A stretch of DNA of 64,000 nucleotides from UBA1858 sp964636225. GTDB taxonomy: Bacteria; Pseudomonadota; Gammaproteobacteria; UBA4575. Numbering within the stretch: position 1 is the first letter of the stretch; the number at the start of each line of letters is the position of its first letter. The notes beneath the pieces were generated by a model that was given only the letters and a program-made list of their open reading frames with translations, made no database searches and had not been told where the DNA came from. This document shows, piece after piece, positions 1 through 8,671 of this stretch. The position numbers were made by a program, and so were the translations under genes. The stretch lies in contig CAZWQM010000001.1 of assembly GCA_964636225.1 (NCBI GenBank), positions 124,001 through 188,000 on the forward strand, given 5' to 3'.

Positions 1-161
1 GATAAAGAAAATCCAAACTTCACCTAGATTCCCACTTGAGTGAGAATGACGAAGAATTATAGTGAGAAGCCCAGTATCAAATGCGAGCGAAAATGATTAC
101 TTATTTCTTAATCGCTTAGACATTCATGGATCTGATCTTGAGACAGATGGACTTAGGTCAG

Positions 162-1409
162 CTATTCTGCAATAGCATCAATATCCAAAGTAATGTCTGC
201 TGTGTTGGATTTAGAAAAGTCTACAACAATCGGTCGGGAGATAAGGTCACCCTTTTGAGTGATGGCTTGACCGCTTTTTGATACGCGCGCTAAGACTTCG
301 ACTTTTTCAAAGGTATCGATGTTCATATTAGGCATCATGGCCATTTCTTTTTTCAAGGTCACTTTAGCCGGCAGGTTTGAGACAGTTAATCGCGCTAATG
401 AAAGTGGCATTTTGGGACCATCAACTGCCCTTGCATATATAAATAGCGTATCGCCGCTTTCTGCCTTTTGATTAACTTTTTCATTTAACGACACAGATAC
501 GTTTATTGATCTTGTGTTGCCAGAATCTTTTTGCGCGATCTGTTCCGGTTCTTCCAGTTCCTCCATTCCTGCTTTGCTGCGAGCATCACTCAGGAATGTA
601 AGCAGGGAGGATCTCACATCTTTTCTGTCAGCTGGCACCAGTGAAAGCAAGGTCGTCCAGTACTCCACGGCTTTGGGGAAATCAGAATTTGTATAATACG
701 CATAACCCGAATACCAAAGACCACGTTCGTCTTTTGGATTAATAGACAGTGCTTTGTTAAGCAGGGTTTTCTCATAATCTGCAAATTTTTCACCATTGGC
801 AAAAGCAGAAGCTTCGGCTGTCAGCACCAGCAATTCAGGATCTGATTGATTCACCAACTTCAGGGCTTTCAGATAAGCCTGTCGTGCTTCATGGTATTTT
901 TTAATTACAAAATATGATTGTCCCAGCATGCACCACCCTTCAACGCTATCTGGTTTGTCTTTCAATTTTGCTTCCAGACTGGCAATGGAACTTTCTATAG
1001 ACTGAACCTGATTGTTAACTGCTTGAGCCTGAGGTGATATTTCATTAGTAAACCCGCCGGTACTCACTGAGTGATACATCAGCAGTGCGATCACGGGTAA
1101 AGCCACCATTACCAACAACGCGATAATGGCATTACTTCCCGTACGTGTTTCACTGCTTTCTTCTTGTGCAGCATCCTGTAACAACGTCTGTTTAAGATCG
1201 ACTACGGCTTGATCATATTCTTCCTGGTCGAGTAAATTTTTATCCAGATCCGCTTGTAAATCTTCGACTTTGCCTCTGTAGAGCGTCTTATTCATTTCAA
1301 CTCTGGATATAGTCACGCGTTTCTTATTGGGAAATATCAGCGGGTACAAGACAAACACAAGCCCTACAAATATTAACAGAACTACAACTAACCAGAAAAT
1401 AGCGCTCAC
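162..1409 (-). CDS. ccmI: Cytochrome c maturation protein CcmI (apocytochrome chaperone)
   Basis: CcmI/CycH-type protein of System I, which presents unfolded apocytochrome c to the CcmF/H haem lyase at the periplasmic face of the inner membrane. The 415-residue product has an N-terminal membrane segment (about residues 5-25), a heptad-like cytoplasmic loop, a second membrane segment (about 93-114), then a TPR-like region (about 150-250) and a beta-rich C-terminal domain, which is the family layout. It is the last gene of the ccm operon and starts with GTG only 12 bases after the ccmH stop, behind a GGAC-type ribosome site. Identity rests on position and architecture as much as on sequence. 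Confidence 0.9.
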   Translation of the reverse strand: MSAIFWLVVVLLIFVGLVFVLYPLIFPNKKRVTISRVEMNKTLYRGKVEDLQADLDKNLLDQEEYDQAVVDLKQTLLQDAAQEESSETRTGSNAIIALLVMVALPVIALLMYHSVSTGGFTNEISPQAQAVNNQVQSIESSIASLEAKLKDKPDSVEGWCMLGQSYFVIKKYHEARQAYLKALKLVNQSDPELLVLTAEASAFANGEKFADYEKTLLNKALSINPKDERGLWYSGYAYYTNSDFPKAVEYWTTLLSLVPADRKDVRSSLLTFLSDARSKAGMEELEEPEQIAQKDSGNTRSINVSVSLNEKVNQKAESGDTLFIYARAVDGPKMPLSLARLTVSNLPAKVTLKKEMAMMPNMNIDTFEKVEVLARVSKSGQAITQKGDLISRPIVVDFSKSNTADITLDIDAIAE

Positions 1410-1421
1410 GAATTCAGTCCC

Positions 1422-1886
1422 TTAATCTTTATCTTTTTTATCTTTTTCCAACAGTTCTTTGATACGCTGTTCATCTTGTTCCGAGAGAGCGCTACTGTTG
1501 GTAATTTTTGCACGTTTACTAATCATCAAAACAACAATAACGACACCGCCAATCAATAACAGATATGGGCCTAACCACAGCAAGAGCGTTCGTGGTTTAA
1601 CAGGAGGTTTATATAAAACAAAGTCACCGTATCGATCCGACATGAAATTAAGAATTTCCTGATTGGTCGCTCCATGCTCCATCATTTCCTTTACTTCAAT
1701 TCGCAGATCATTGGCCAGCTCTGAAGAGGATTCTGCAACGGTCTGGTTCTGGCAAACCAGACAACGCAGTTCATGTAGCAATTGTGAATACCTTTGTTCA
1801 TATTCAGGCGAGACCGTGATGACTTCTGCGTGCAGCGGAACAAGCAAAAATGCAATCAACAGAAACTGTTTAATAAAAATCTTCAT
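1422..1886 (-). CDS. ccmH: Cytochrome c maturation thiol protein CcmH
   Basis: Membrane-anchored thiol oxidoreductase that keeps apocytochrome CXXCH cysteines reduced for haem ligation. A signal peptide (residues 1-20) is followed by the family signature LRCLVCQN with the redox pair Cys42/Cys45, a three-helix periplasmic domain, and one membrane anchor near residues 104-123 with a charged cytoplasmic tail. At 154 residues it is the short CcmH form; the TPR part is the separate downstream ccmI. Its start overlaps the ccmG stop by 4 bases, indicating translational coupling. Confidence 0.95.
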   Translation of the reverse strand: MKIFIKQFLLIAFLLVPLHAEVITVSPEYEQRYSQLLHELRCLVCQNQTVAESSSELANDLRIEVKEMMEHGATNQEILNFMSDRYGDFVLYKPPVKPRTLLLWLGPYLLLIGGVVIVVLMISKRAKITNSSALSEQDEQRIKELLEKDKKDKD

Positions 1887-2419
1887 TGACCATTACCCGC
1901 AGTGATGGCTTTAATTTTCGGCACAAACTGTTTCTCCCACACATCAGGTGTCATGATGCCTACTAGTTTATGCTGAATAATTCCATCACCATCAATCAGG
2001 AAAGTCTCGGGAGCTCCATAGACACCAAAATCAATTCCGATACGGCCAGTTTCATCAAAAATATTGGCAATATATGGATCACCATATTGATCCAGCAAGT
2101 AAATAGCATCTTCACGATTATCTTTATAATTTAAACCATAAATAGGTACATTCAGCTTTTCTGCAAGATACACCAGTGACGCGTGCTCCTGCCTACAGGC
2201 TGCACACCAGGTAGCCCATACATTTACCAAAAAGTAATCACCTGTCAGATCTTTATTACTGATAACTTTTTCAGGATCTCTCAAAGTAGTTGCTGCAAAC
2301 GTCGGGACAGGTTTACCCACCAGTGGTGAAGGCACCAGTGTTGGGTCTTTATACAACCCAATGTATAAAAAAACGGTGAGCACTAAAAATAAAATCGCTG
2401 GAATAAGAAAACGAAACAT
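1883..2419 (-). CDS. ccmG: Thiol:disulfide interchange protein CcmG/DsbE
   Basis: Periplasmic, membrane-tethered thioredoxin that reduces apocytochrome or CcmH disulfides during haem attachment. An N-terminal membrane anchor (about residues 5-22) precedes a thioredoxin fold with the redox motif WCAAC (Cys72, Cys75) and the family-typical GAPETFLID segment containing the cis-proline loop region. Length (178 residues) is normal. It lies between ccmF (18-base gap) and ccmH (4-base overlap). Confidence 0.95.
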   Translation of the reverse strand: MFRFLIPAILFLVLTVFLYIGLYKDPTLVPSPLVGKPVPTFAATTLRDPEKVISNKDLTGDYFLVNVWATWCAACRQEHASLVYLAEKLNVPIYGLNYKDNREDAIYLLDQYGDPYIANIFDETGRIGIDFGVYGAPETFLIDGDGIIQHKLVGIMTPDVWEKQFVPKIKAITAGNGQ

Positions 2420-2437
2420 GTCAATCAGTCTTAATAA

Positions 2438-4429
2438 TCAGGCTGAAGTTTTCTGCAGGCGTGTTTTTTCTTTAGCACTGTTTTCAACTTTGGTTAAAGT
2501 TCGATAACGTTTATCCATGGCGCCTAGTAACCCACCAATGGCCATCAAAAGAGCGCCTATCCAGACCCATTGAATAAATGGACGATAATAAAGTCTCAAG
2601 CCCCATTCATTTTCATCAGCTTGTTCTCCGAGTGCGACGTACAAATCTCTAAACACCCCGGTTTGAATGCCTGCCTCAGTCATCGGATTTCTTTGTACAG
2701 AATAAATTCTCTTTTCAGGGTACAGTTTAACAACATCTTTACCCTGTTTTTTAACATCTACGGTTCCACGCAGTGCCTGGTAGTTCGGCCCTTGTGCAGA
2801 CATCACATACTCTAAACTAAATGTATAACCTGCCAGTTCAACGGGCTGTCCGAATTCCACACTTAATTCTTTTTGATCACTAAAGGCACTGGTAAACACC
2901 ACACCCAGAATAAATATGCCTATTCCAATATGGGCAATGACCATACCCCACATGGCCCGGGGAATTTTTGAATATGCTTTACTTAATGAAGTAGAGTTAT
3001 CCCGTTTTGCGATGAGTCGGGATACCGCATAGAAAGAAGTCAGAATCGCCCATACTGCAGAAGCAATTCCCACAGCTGTCATTACAGTTGTTTCTCGATA
3101 AATTGCCAAAGGTAATATGACCCCCAGCACTATTCCCAGTGCCAGTAATATTTTCAGCTGATTGAAAATTTCTTTAACCGACACACGCCGCCATTTAGCT
3201 ATCGGCCCAATTCCCATTAGCACGACCAAAGGCAGCATTAATGGAACAAACACCGCAGAAAAATACGGCGGACCTACTGACAACTTGGGTAATCCCAGAG
3301 CATCAAGGAACAAGGGATATAAAGTGCCTACCAGTATGGTAATCATTGCAACTACCAGTAGCACATTATTAATTAACAACATGGTTTCTTTGGAAACCAC
3401 TTCAAACCTTCCACCGGCAGTGAACTGTGTGGCTCGCCATGCATATAGCATTAAAGAACCTCCGACAACCACGGCAAGAAATCCCAGAATATACACTCCG
3501 CGCGCAGGATCACTGGCAAATGAGTGCACTGACACCAACACACCGGAACGAACCAAGAATGTACCTAGCAGGCTTAATGAAAAAGCCAGTATAGATAAAA
3601 GAATCGTCCAGCTTTTAAAAGTGGAACGTTTTTCTGTTACCGCGAGAGAATGAATAAGTGCTGTACCCACTAGCCATGGCATAAAAGAGGCGTTTTCAAC
3701 GGGGTCCCAGAACCACCAGCCGCCCCAGCCTAATTCGTGGTAAGCCCACCAGCTTCCAAGTGCGATACCAATCGTCAAAAACACCCAGGCAATGTTCGCC
3801 CAGGGTCGGGACCAACGCACCCAGGCAGAATCCATCTTTCCACTTAACAGCGCAGCAATGGCAAACGCAAATGCGACAGAAAAACCTACATAACCCATAT
3901 ATAGCATAGGTGGATGGATAACCAGCCCCGGATCCTGTAGCAAAGGATTTAGATCACGACCCTCAACTGCAGCTGGAAACAGTCTTTCAAACGGATTGGA
4001 AGTCAAAATAGTAAATAACAGAAAACCAATACTTATCATTCCCATCACCGACAGTACTCTTGCAATCATGTCGTCAGACAAGGTACGGCTAAACAATGCT
4101 ACGGCAAAGCCCCAGCCAGACAATGACAGTACCCATAGTAATAATGAACCTTCATGCGCACCCCAGACTGCGGAAACTTTATAATAAACAGGCAGAAGAC
4201 TATTAGAATTACTGGCAACATACAGCACTGAAAAATCGTTGCTTACAAAACAATAAGTCAGACATACAAATGAAATGAGTAAAAAAAGAAATTGACCACT
4301 GGCTGCAGTGCGCCCTACTGACATCCAGCTTGGGTTATTTCGGTAAGCACCAACAAGAGGAATGGTGGACTGTGCAATTGCCAAACATAAGGCAATAATT
4401 AGTGCAAAGTGACCGATTTCAGCAGCCAT
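2438..4429 (-). CDS. ccmF: Haem lyase subunit CcmF
   Basis: Large polytopic membrane protein that attaches haem from holo-CcmE to apocytochrome c. The 663-residue product carries the tryptophan-rich haem-handling signature WGGWWFWDPVEN near residue 235, conserved HPP and WGAHEG segments on either side, and many hydrophobic helices ending in a soluble loop and a last helix. Length matches CcmF/CcsA-type haem lyases. It lies 16 bases after ccmE in the operon. Confidence 0.97.
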   Translation of the reverse strand: MAAEIGHFALIIALCLAIAQSTIPLVGAYRNNPSWMSVGRTAASGQFLFLLISFVCLTYCFVSNDFSVLYVASNSNSLLPVYYKVSAVWGAHEGSLLLWVLSLSGWGFAVALFSRTLSDDMIARVLSVMGMISIGFLLFTILTSNPFERLFPAAVEGRDLNPLLQDPGLVIHPPMLYMGYVGFSVAFAFAIAALLSGKMDSAWVRWSRPWANIAWVFLTIGIALGSWWAYHELGWGGWWFWDPVENASFMPWLVGTALIHSLAVTEKRSTFKSWTILLSILAFSLSLLGTFLVRSGVLVSVHSFASDPARGVYILGFLAVVVGGSLMLYAWRATQFTAGGRFEVVSKETMLLINNVLLVVAMITILVGTLYPLFLDALGLPKLSVGPPYFSAVFVPLMLPLVVLMGIGPIAKWRRVSVKEIFNQLKILLALGIVLGVILPLAIYRETTVMTAVGIASAVWAILTSFYAVSRLIAKRDNSTSLSKAYSKIPRAMWGMVIAHIGIGIFILGVVFTSAFSDQKELSVEFGQPVELAGYTFSLEYVMSAQGPNYQALRGTVDVKKQGKDVVKLYPEKRIYSVQRNPMTEAGIQTGVFRDLYVALGEQADENEWGLRLYYRPFIQWVWIGALLMAIGGLLGAMDKRYRTLTKVENSAKEKTRLQKTSA

Positions 4430-4445
4430 AGATATTTTCGGTTAA

Positions 4446-4916
4446 TTAATTAAGTGTTGTCTTAGGAATAGAAATTGGGTGTTTTGCACCCGCTTCATTT
4501 AAAGCTTCTGCCACTTCTGGCGGCATGTAATTTTCATCATGCTTGGCCAGTACTTCCTGAGCAACAAAGATGCCTTGCGGATTGATTTTTCCTTGTGCAA
4601 CAATGCCCTGCCCTTCGCGAAACAAATCCGGCAATAACCCAGTATAGCTTACTGTGATATCGTCCGCTGTATCAGTCAAATCAAACAATGTTGTCACCCC
4701 GTCACTCTGGCGTTTTACACTGCCTTCAACCACAAGACCACCCAGTCGAAACATTTGTCCTGTTTCCACTTCGCCTGCTGCAATTTGCGAGGGACTGTAA
4801 AAATATAAAAGGTTCTTTTGAAAAGCAAATAGCGCCAAACCGATGGCTACACCAAAGCCAACTATTAGCACCATGACAAATATTAATCGTTGTTTTCTTT
4901 TTGGGGTCATAGCCAT
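4446..4916 (-). CDS. ccmE: Haem chaperone CcmE
   Basis: Periplasmic haem chaperone that binds haem covalently through a histidine before delivery to CcmF. The sequence shows an N-terminal basic segment, one membrane anchor (about residues 11-31), an OB-fold domain and the motif AKHDENY, giving His126 as the haem-attachment residue and Tyr130 as the conserved tyrosine. Two in-frame ATG codons (at 4916 and 4910) could serve as start; neither has a strong ribosome site. Confidence 0.96.
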   Translation of the reverse strand: MAMTPKRKQRLIFVMVLIVGFGVAIGLALFAFQKNLLYFYSPSQIAAGEVETGQMFRLGGLVVEGSVKRQSDGVTTLFDLTDTADDITVSYTGLLPDLFREGQGIVAQGKINPQGIFVAQEVLAKHDENYMPPEVAEALNEAGAKHPISIPKTTLN

Positions 4917-4937
4917 CTATCTAGACAATTATTTCAG

Positions 4938-5090
4938 TTAAGACTCTTCAGACAATTCCCGAAACTCTTTAAAGACTTTCTTGCGTTTCATTTTTGCAGC
5001 CACCACATTAGCAATCATGACAAACGCGACCAACGCATAAGAAGTCCATACAAAAAACGCATAGCCGCCCATGTCGAAAAATTCTTTCAT
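4938..5090 (-). CDS. ccmD: Haem exporter accessory protein CcmD
   Basis: Small membrane protein of about 50 residues that stabilises the CcmABC-CcmE complex and releases holo-CcmE. It has one hydrophobic helix followed by a strongly basic tail (AAKMKRKKVFK), the CcmD pattern. An upstream in-frame start would add ten residues, but the ATG at 5090 overlaps the ccmC stop in an ATGA arrangement like the other couplings of this operon, so that start is chosen. Confidence 0.85.
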   Translation of the reverse strand: MKEFFDMGGYAFFVWTSYALVAFVMIANVVAAKMKRKKVFKEFRELSEES

Positions 5091-5827
5091 CCTTCCTGCT
5101 CCATAACTTGCTTTACCCAAGACGCATTTTTTTCACGCGCCAGCACTTCTGAACGTGTACATGCAAATAATAAAGCAAAAAAGTAAGTCATAAATGCAAC
5201 GGCCATCACTAAAAGTGGTATTAACATAGACGAATGCATTGAAGGCGAATCAAACTTTGTCACGGTTGGCCCTTGATGCAATGTGTTCCACCATTCTACT
5301 GAATAGTGAATGATAGGAATATTGATGATGCCCACAATGGCCAGTACTGAGGCGGCTTTCGCTCCGGTTCGTGGATCTTCAAAAGCACCATGCAGCGCAA
5401 TCACACCAAAATACAGAAATAGCAGTACGAGTTCCGAGGTTAAACGCGCATCCCAGACCCAATATGCTCCCCACATAGGTTTTCCCCATAACATGCCGGT
5501 AACCAATGCAAGTGCTGTAAACGACCCACCAATGATGGCACATTCTCCCACTACAATTTCAGCCACTTTAATACGCCAGACCAAAGCAACAATGCCGGAA
5601 AATGCCATCACCGCGTAAACAAACATCGACATCCACGCCGAAGGCACATGGATAAAAATAATTCGGTAACTCTCACCCTGCTGATAGTCGGGAGGTGCTA
5701 CAAAAAGGCCCTGATAAAGGCCATAGCCCATCAACAGTACGGTGATTATTGTCAGCCATTTCTGCCAACCCCTGGACCACTCATAGAAGTATTTGGGTGA
5801 GCCATATTTATGAATAAATTGCATCAT
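5087..5827 (-). CDS. ccmC: Haem exporter membrane protein CcmC
   Basis: Inner-membrane protein that loads haem onto CcmE. The 246-residue product has six predicted membrane helices and the WWD-type signature (WGKPMWGAYWVWD, about residues 113-125) flanked by the conserved histidines in IIFIHVPSAW and IIHYSVEWW. It lies 2 bases after ccmB and overlaps ccmD by 4 bases. Confidence 0.96.
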   Translation of the reverse strand: MMQFIHKYGSPKYFYEWSRGWQKWLTIITVLLMGYGLYQGLFVAPPDYQQGESYRIIFIHVPSAWMSMFVYAVMAFSGIVALVWRIKVAEIVVGECAIIGGSFTALALVTGMLWGKPMWGAYWVWDARLTSELVLLFLYFGVIALHGAFEDPRTGAKAASVLAIVGIINIPIIHYSVEWWNTLHQGPTVTKFDSPSMHSSMLIPLLVMAVAFMTYFFALLFACTRSEVLAREKNASWVKQVMEQEG

Positions 5828-5829
5828 GA

Positions 5830-6495
5830 TTAGTTGTAAGACACCTTTAATGCAGATACGACTGCAAATGGAATTAATAACATCGAGATTATTAGAAATG
5901 CGCCTAAAAGTGCGTAATAGCCGGAAACAGGGAGGCTATTTGCTGACGCATTGATTGCCATGGTCGAAAAAATCAACACAGGAATATAAAAAGGCAAAAT
6001 CAATAAAGAAGACAAAATTCCTCCCGAACGTAAACTCAGTGTCAACGCAACACCTACAGAACCTAATAAACTGAGTATTGGCGTGCTGATAAGTAGGGTA
6101 ATGATTAAACTACCAATGGCGTGGGTAGGAAAATACAAGAGCAAGGACATCAGCGGCGCTAATAACACCAATGGTAACCCGATACTCAACCAGTGCGCAG
6201 TGATTTTGGCACCGATCAGCAATACTTTTGACCCTGGTAACAGTAACAGTTGTTCCAGTGAGCCATCATCATAATCGGATCTGAACATCGCATCCATAGA
6301 CATCAGAGTGGCCAAAAGTGCAGTAACCCATATCACTCCTGGGGCCATCTTACTCAGTAATTCCTGATCCGGGCTCACTCCTAGCGGGAACAAGCTTACC
6401 ACAATTACAAAGAAAACCAGTGGGTTAGCAAGCTCTCGTCGGCGTCGGATGGCTAGCATCAAATCGCGATATAAAATTGATAAAAATAATTGCAT
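5830..6495 (-). CDS. ccmB: Haem exporter permease CcmB
   Basis: Membrane permease partner of the ATPase CcmA, needed to release haem-loaded CcmE. The 221-residue product has six hydrophobic helices and family-typical N-terminal features: a basic RRRRE loop and a FRSDYDDGSLEQLLL segment after the second helix. Operon position between ccmA (19-base gap) and ccmC (2-base gap) supports the call. Confidence 0.94.
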   Translation of the reverse strand: MQLFLSILYRDLMLAIRRRRELANPLVFFVIVVSLFPLGVSPDQELLSKMAPGVIWVTALLATLMSMDAMFRSDYDDGSLEQLLLLPGSKVLLIGAKITAHWLSIGLPLVLLAPLMSLLLYFPTHAIGSLIITLLISTPILSLLGSVGVALTLSLRSGGILSSLLILPFYIPVLIFSTMAINASANSLPVSGYYALLGAFLIISMLLIPFAVVSALKVSYN

Positions 6496-6514
6496 TGTGA
6501 TCAGCGGCTACGTG

Positions 6515-7147
6515 TTACAAGTTTAGCTCAAATGAAAGTTGTTCACCGAGATCTATTCCACGATGTGTAGTTAAAACTGCCATTCCCCCTTGTGCCAAGT
6601 GGTTTTGCAGGCATTTTTCCACAATTTTAATGAAATCCACATCCAAAGCCGTAAGTGGCTCATCTAATATCCATAATTTTTGACTGGATATAAACAAGCG
6701 TGCCAGCGAAACCCTTCTTAATTGGCCTGCTGATAATCTCGAACACGTCACGCTCAAACGTTGGCGTAATCCGACATTTTCAGCCAGATCAGCCACTGAT
6801 CCTTCGGCATCAGATGGCCAGAAACGCTTAAGCAACTGCAAATTTTCTCTCACCGTTAATTCGGTTTTAACGGCGGCCAGATGACCTATGTAGAGGAGCT
6901 GTCCCTGGTATTCTTCTGCCACGTGCTCGATATTTTGCCGATTCCAGCACACCTCACCTTTAGCCGCCTGACTCAGCCCCGTGATAATGCGCAATAAACT
7001 AGTCTTTCCTGCGCCATTTCGTCCCTGAATGATCATTGCTTGACCACTTTTAACGGAAAATTCGAGATTTTCAAATAATACCCGACTGCCACGTTCACAT
7101 TTAAGCGCGTGACCCGTCAACTGTTGACTCTCTTGAGTTTGAGACAT
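6515..7147 (-). CDS. ccmA: Haem exporter ATPase CcmA
   Basis: ABC ATPase that powers CcmABC-dependent release of holo-CcmE. It shows a Walker A motif GRNGAGKTS (about residues 42-50), the ABC signature LSAGQLRRVSLAR, and a Walker B LWILDEP. It is the first gene of the operon. The frame stays open to a TTG at 7177, but the first ATG (7147) gives the usual 210-residue length and is preferred; ribosome-site evidence is weak for both. Confidence 0.93.
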   Translation of the reverse strand: MSQTQESQQLTGHALKCERGSRVLFENLEFSVKSGQAMIIQGRNGAGKTSLLRIITGLSQAAKGEVCWNRQNIEHVAEEYQGQLLYIGHLAAVKTELTVRENLQLLKRFWPSDAEGSVADLAENVGLRQRLSVTCSRLSAGQLRRVSLARLFISSQKLWILDEPLTALDVDFIKIVEKCLQNHLAQGGMAVLTTHRGIDLGEQLSFELNL

Positions 7148-7297
7148 GAAATAAAGGTGGTGTGAAATTCCGAGCAAGTTACATTATCAAGGATATGAAT
7201 AACAATCATTACCTGGATAGCTTGCTGCATTGTAGTGACAAAGAATATTACCTAGAATGCACACATAACAATCAATAATAACATTCCCGGTCAGCCC

Positions 7298-7846
7298 ATG
7301 TCAGATGAATCTAATAAAACTATAGGATTGTTGCGATGGATAGCCTTTATATTTGCGATATTGTTAGGCGTAGTTCTCACGATCGGTTCATCCAAAGTCA
7401 TTGACTCTACCAATACGGTAGAATTTTGTACTTCATGTCATTCAATGCAATGGGTCAAACAAGAGTGGATGGAGTCTTATCACTATAAGAATGCCTCCGG
7501 TGTTCGAGCCGGCTGCCCCGACTGTCATGTCCCCCATCCCCTTGGGCCCAAATTGTATGCCAAAGTGATGGCCGCCAAAGATGTCTGGGAAGAAATTATG
7601 GGCACCATCGATAGTGAAGAAAAGTTTGAACAACATCGATGGAAAATGGCTAATCGAGTCTGGGCTAAAATGGAAGCTACTGACTCCAGAGAATGCCGAT
7701 CATGCCATGCATTTGATTCTATGGATCCTTCAGAACAGGGAAAGCAGGCCCGCAAGAAACACGAGAAGGCACAAGCACAGGGCAAAACCTGTATTGACTG
7801 CCACAAAGGCGTTGCCCATGAAGAACCTGATGAGCCTGATGCTTAA
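7298..7846 (+). CDS. Membrane-anchored tetraheme c-type cytochrome, NapC/NirT family
   Basis: Likely quinol-oxidising or electron-distributing cytochrome at the periplasmic face of the inner membrane. It has one N-terminal membrane helix (about residues 12-33) and four CXXCH haem sites (Cys44, Cys73, Cys133 and Cys165 begin them), the NapC/NirT arrangement in a compact 182-residue protein. No nitrate or nitrite reductase gene is beside it; instead fccAB follows 146 bases downstream. A role linking sulfide-derived electrons to the quinone pool is a guess from that neighbourhood. Confidence 0.88.
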   Translation: MSDESNKTIGLLRWIAFIFAILLGVVLTIGSSKVIDSTNTVEFCTSCHSMQWVKQEWMESYHYKNASGVRAGCPDCHVPHPLGPKLYAKVMAAKDVWEEIMGTIDSEEKFEQHRWKMANRVWAKMEATDSRECRSCHAFDSMDPSEQGKQARKKHEKAQAQGKTCIDCHKGVAHEEPDEPDA

Positions 7847-7947
7847 TTCAATAATTATGGTTAAAGAGGCTGCGAATGAGCACTCCATAACCGAGTTTGC
7901 TGCAACATAACAACTATCATGAAAAAAACATTTCTTTTTATGTGCGC

Positions 7948-7953
7948 TATAAT
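7948..7953 (+). promoter_or_regulatory. Candidate -10 box upstream of fccAB
   Basis: A perfect TATAAT lies 40 bases before the fccA start in the gap after the tetraheme cytochrome. I do not see a good -35 element at the usual distance, so this is only a candidate sigma-70 promoter giving fccAB its own transcript. Confidence 0.35.
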
Positions 7954-7992
7954 CGTCCACTAAAATAAACATAAGATAGCCAGGAGTCGACT

Positions 7993-8652
7993 ATGCAAAT
8001 AACAGTAAAAGTAACCGGTTTGTTACTACTTGGTGCATTGCTTCATAATAGCGCCTCTGCAGAACATTCAAACAGCGACATGCTCACGAATACATGTGTC
8101 GCATGTCACGGTGATTCGGGCAGCAGTGCCGGTCCTGCCATACCTAACCTCGCCAGCACCTCACGAAACTATATGATGGGCGCCATGCTTGCGTACAAAT
8201 ACGATGATAACCCGGAAAAGCTGGAAGAAGTCATTGATTCAGACCCGGACTTTGAAAATGTCGAAGCATTTCCGCGCTTCTCGACCATTATGGGACGCCT
8301 GGCCAAAGGTTATACCGAAGAAGAAATCAAATTAATTGCCGAACACTTCAGCAGCCTTTCACCCGCACGTGCCAAACAATCATTTGATTCTGAGAAAGCC
8401 ACTGCCGGCAAAAAATTACATAAAAAATATTGTGAAAAATGCCACGAAAATGAAGGCCGTTCTGCAGAAGATGACACAGGGATTCTGGCTGGACAATGGA
8501 AACCATATTTTCTCTACTCCATGCAGGACTTTTCCGAGGGCAGCCGCATGATGCCCAAGAAAATGAGGAATAAGCTTGAAGAAATCACTGAAAGTGAAGG
8601 ACAAGCAGGCATTGAGCAACTTGCTGAATACTATTCAAGCATACAAGAATAA
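7993..8652 (+). CDS. fccA: Diheme cytochrome c, FccA-like subunit of sulfide dehydrogenase
   Basis: Periplasmic c4-type diheme cytochrome. A signal peptide ends near residue 23, then two CXXCH haem sites (CVACH at 35-39, CEKCH at 147-151) lie in two similar halves, and the conserved methionine-containing segments ending each half (FPRFSTIM, SRMMPKKM) fit axial ligands. Placed 19 bases before the flavoprotein gene, it is best read as the cytochrome subunit that accepts electrons from FccB. A free-standing c4 cytochrome is the alternative. An AGGAG ribosome site precedes the ATG. Confidence 0.85.
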   Translation: MQITVKVTGLLLLGALLHNSASAEHSNSDMLTNTCVACHGDSGSSAGPAIPNLASTSRNYMMGAMLAYKYDDNPEKLEEVIDSDPDFENVEAFPRFSTIMGRLAKGYTEEEIKLIAEHFSSLSPARAKQSFDSEKATAGKKLHKKYCEKCHENEGRSAEDDTGILAGQWKPYFLYSMQDFSEGSRMMPKKMRNKLEEITESEGQAGIEQLAEYYSSIQE

Positions 8653-8671
8653 CGGAACGGAGAAACTTAAT

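Noticed and set aside
1..161. An imperfect short palindrome-like string near position 30 (TTCCCACTTGAGTGAGAA) like dispersed repeats seen in many proteobacteria
   Set aside because: Only one imperfect copy was noticed in the window, so I cannot support a repeat family. The rest of these 161 bases shows no gene.
3162..3653. Long plus-strand open frame inside ccmF
   Set aside because: It is antisense to the strongly conserved ccmF, has no ribosome site and its product looks like a shadow of membrane-helix codons.
7920..7965. 14-codon frame MKKTFLFMC... before fccA
   Set aside because: Overlaps the candidate promoter and has no ribosome site; too short to support.
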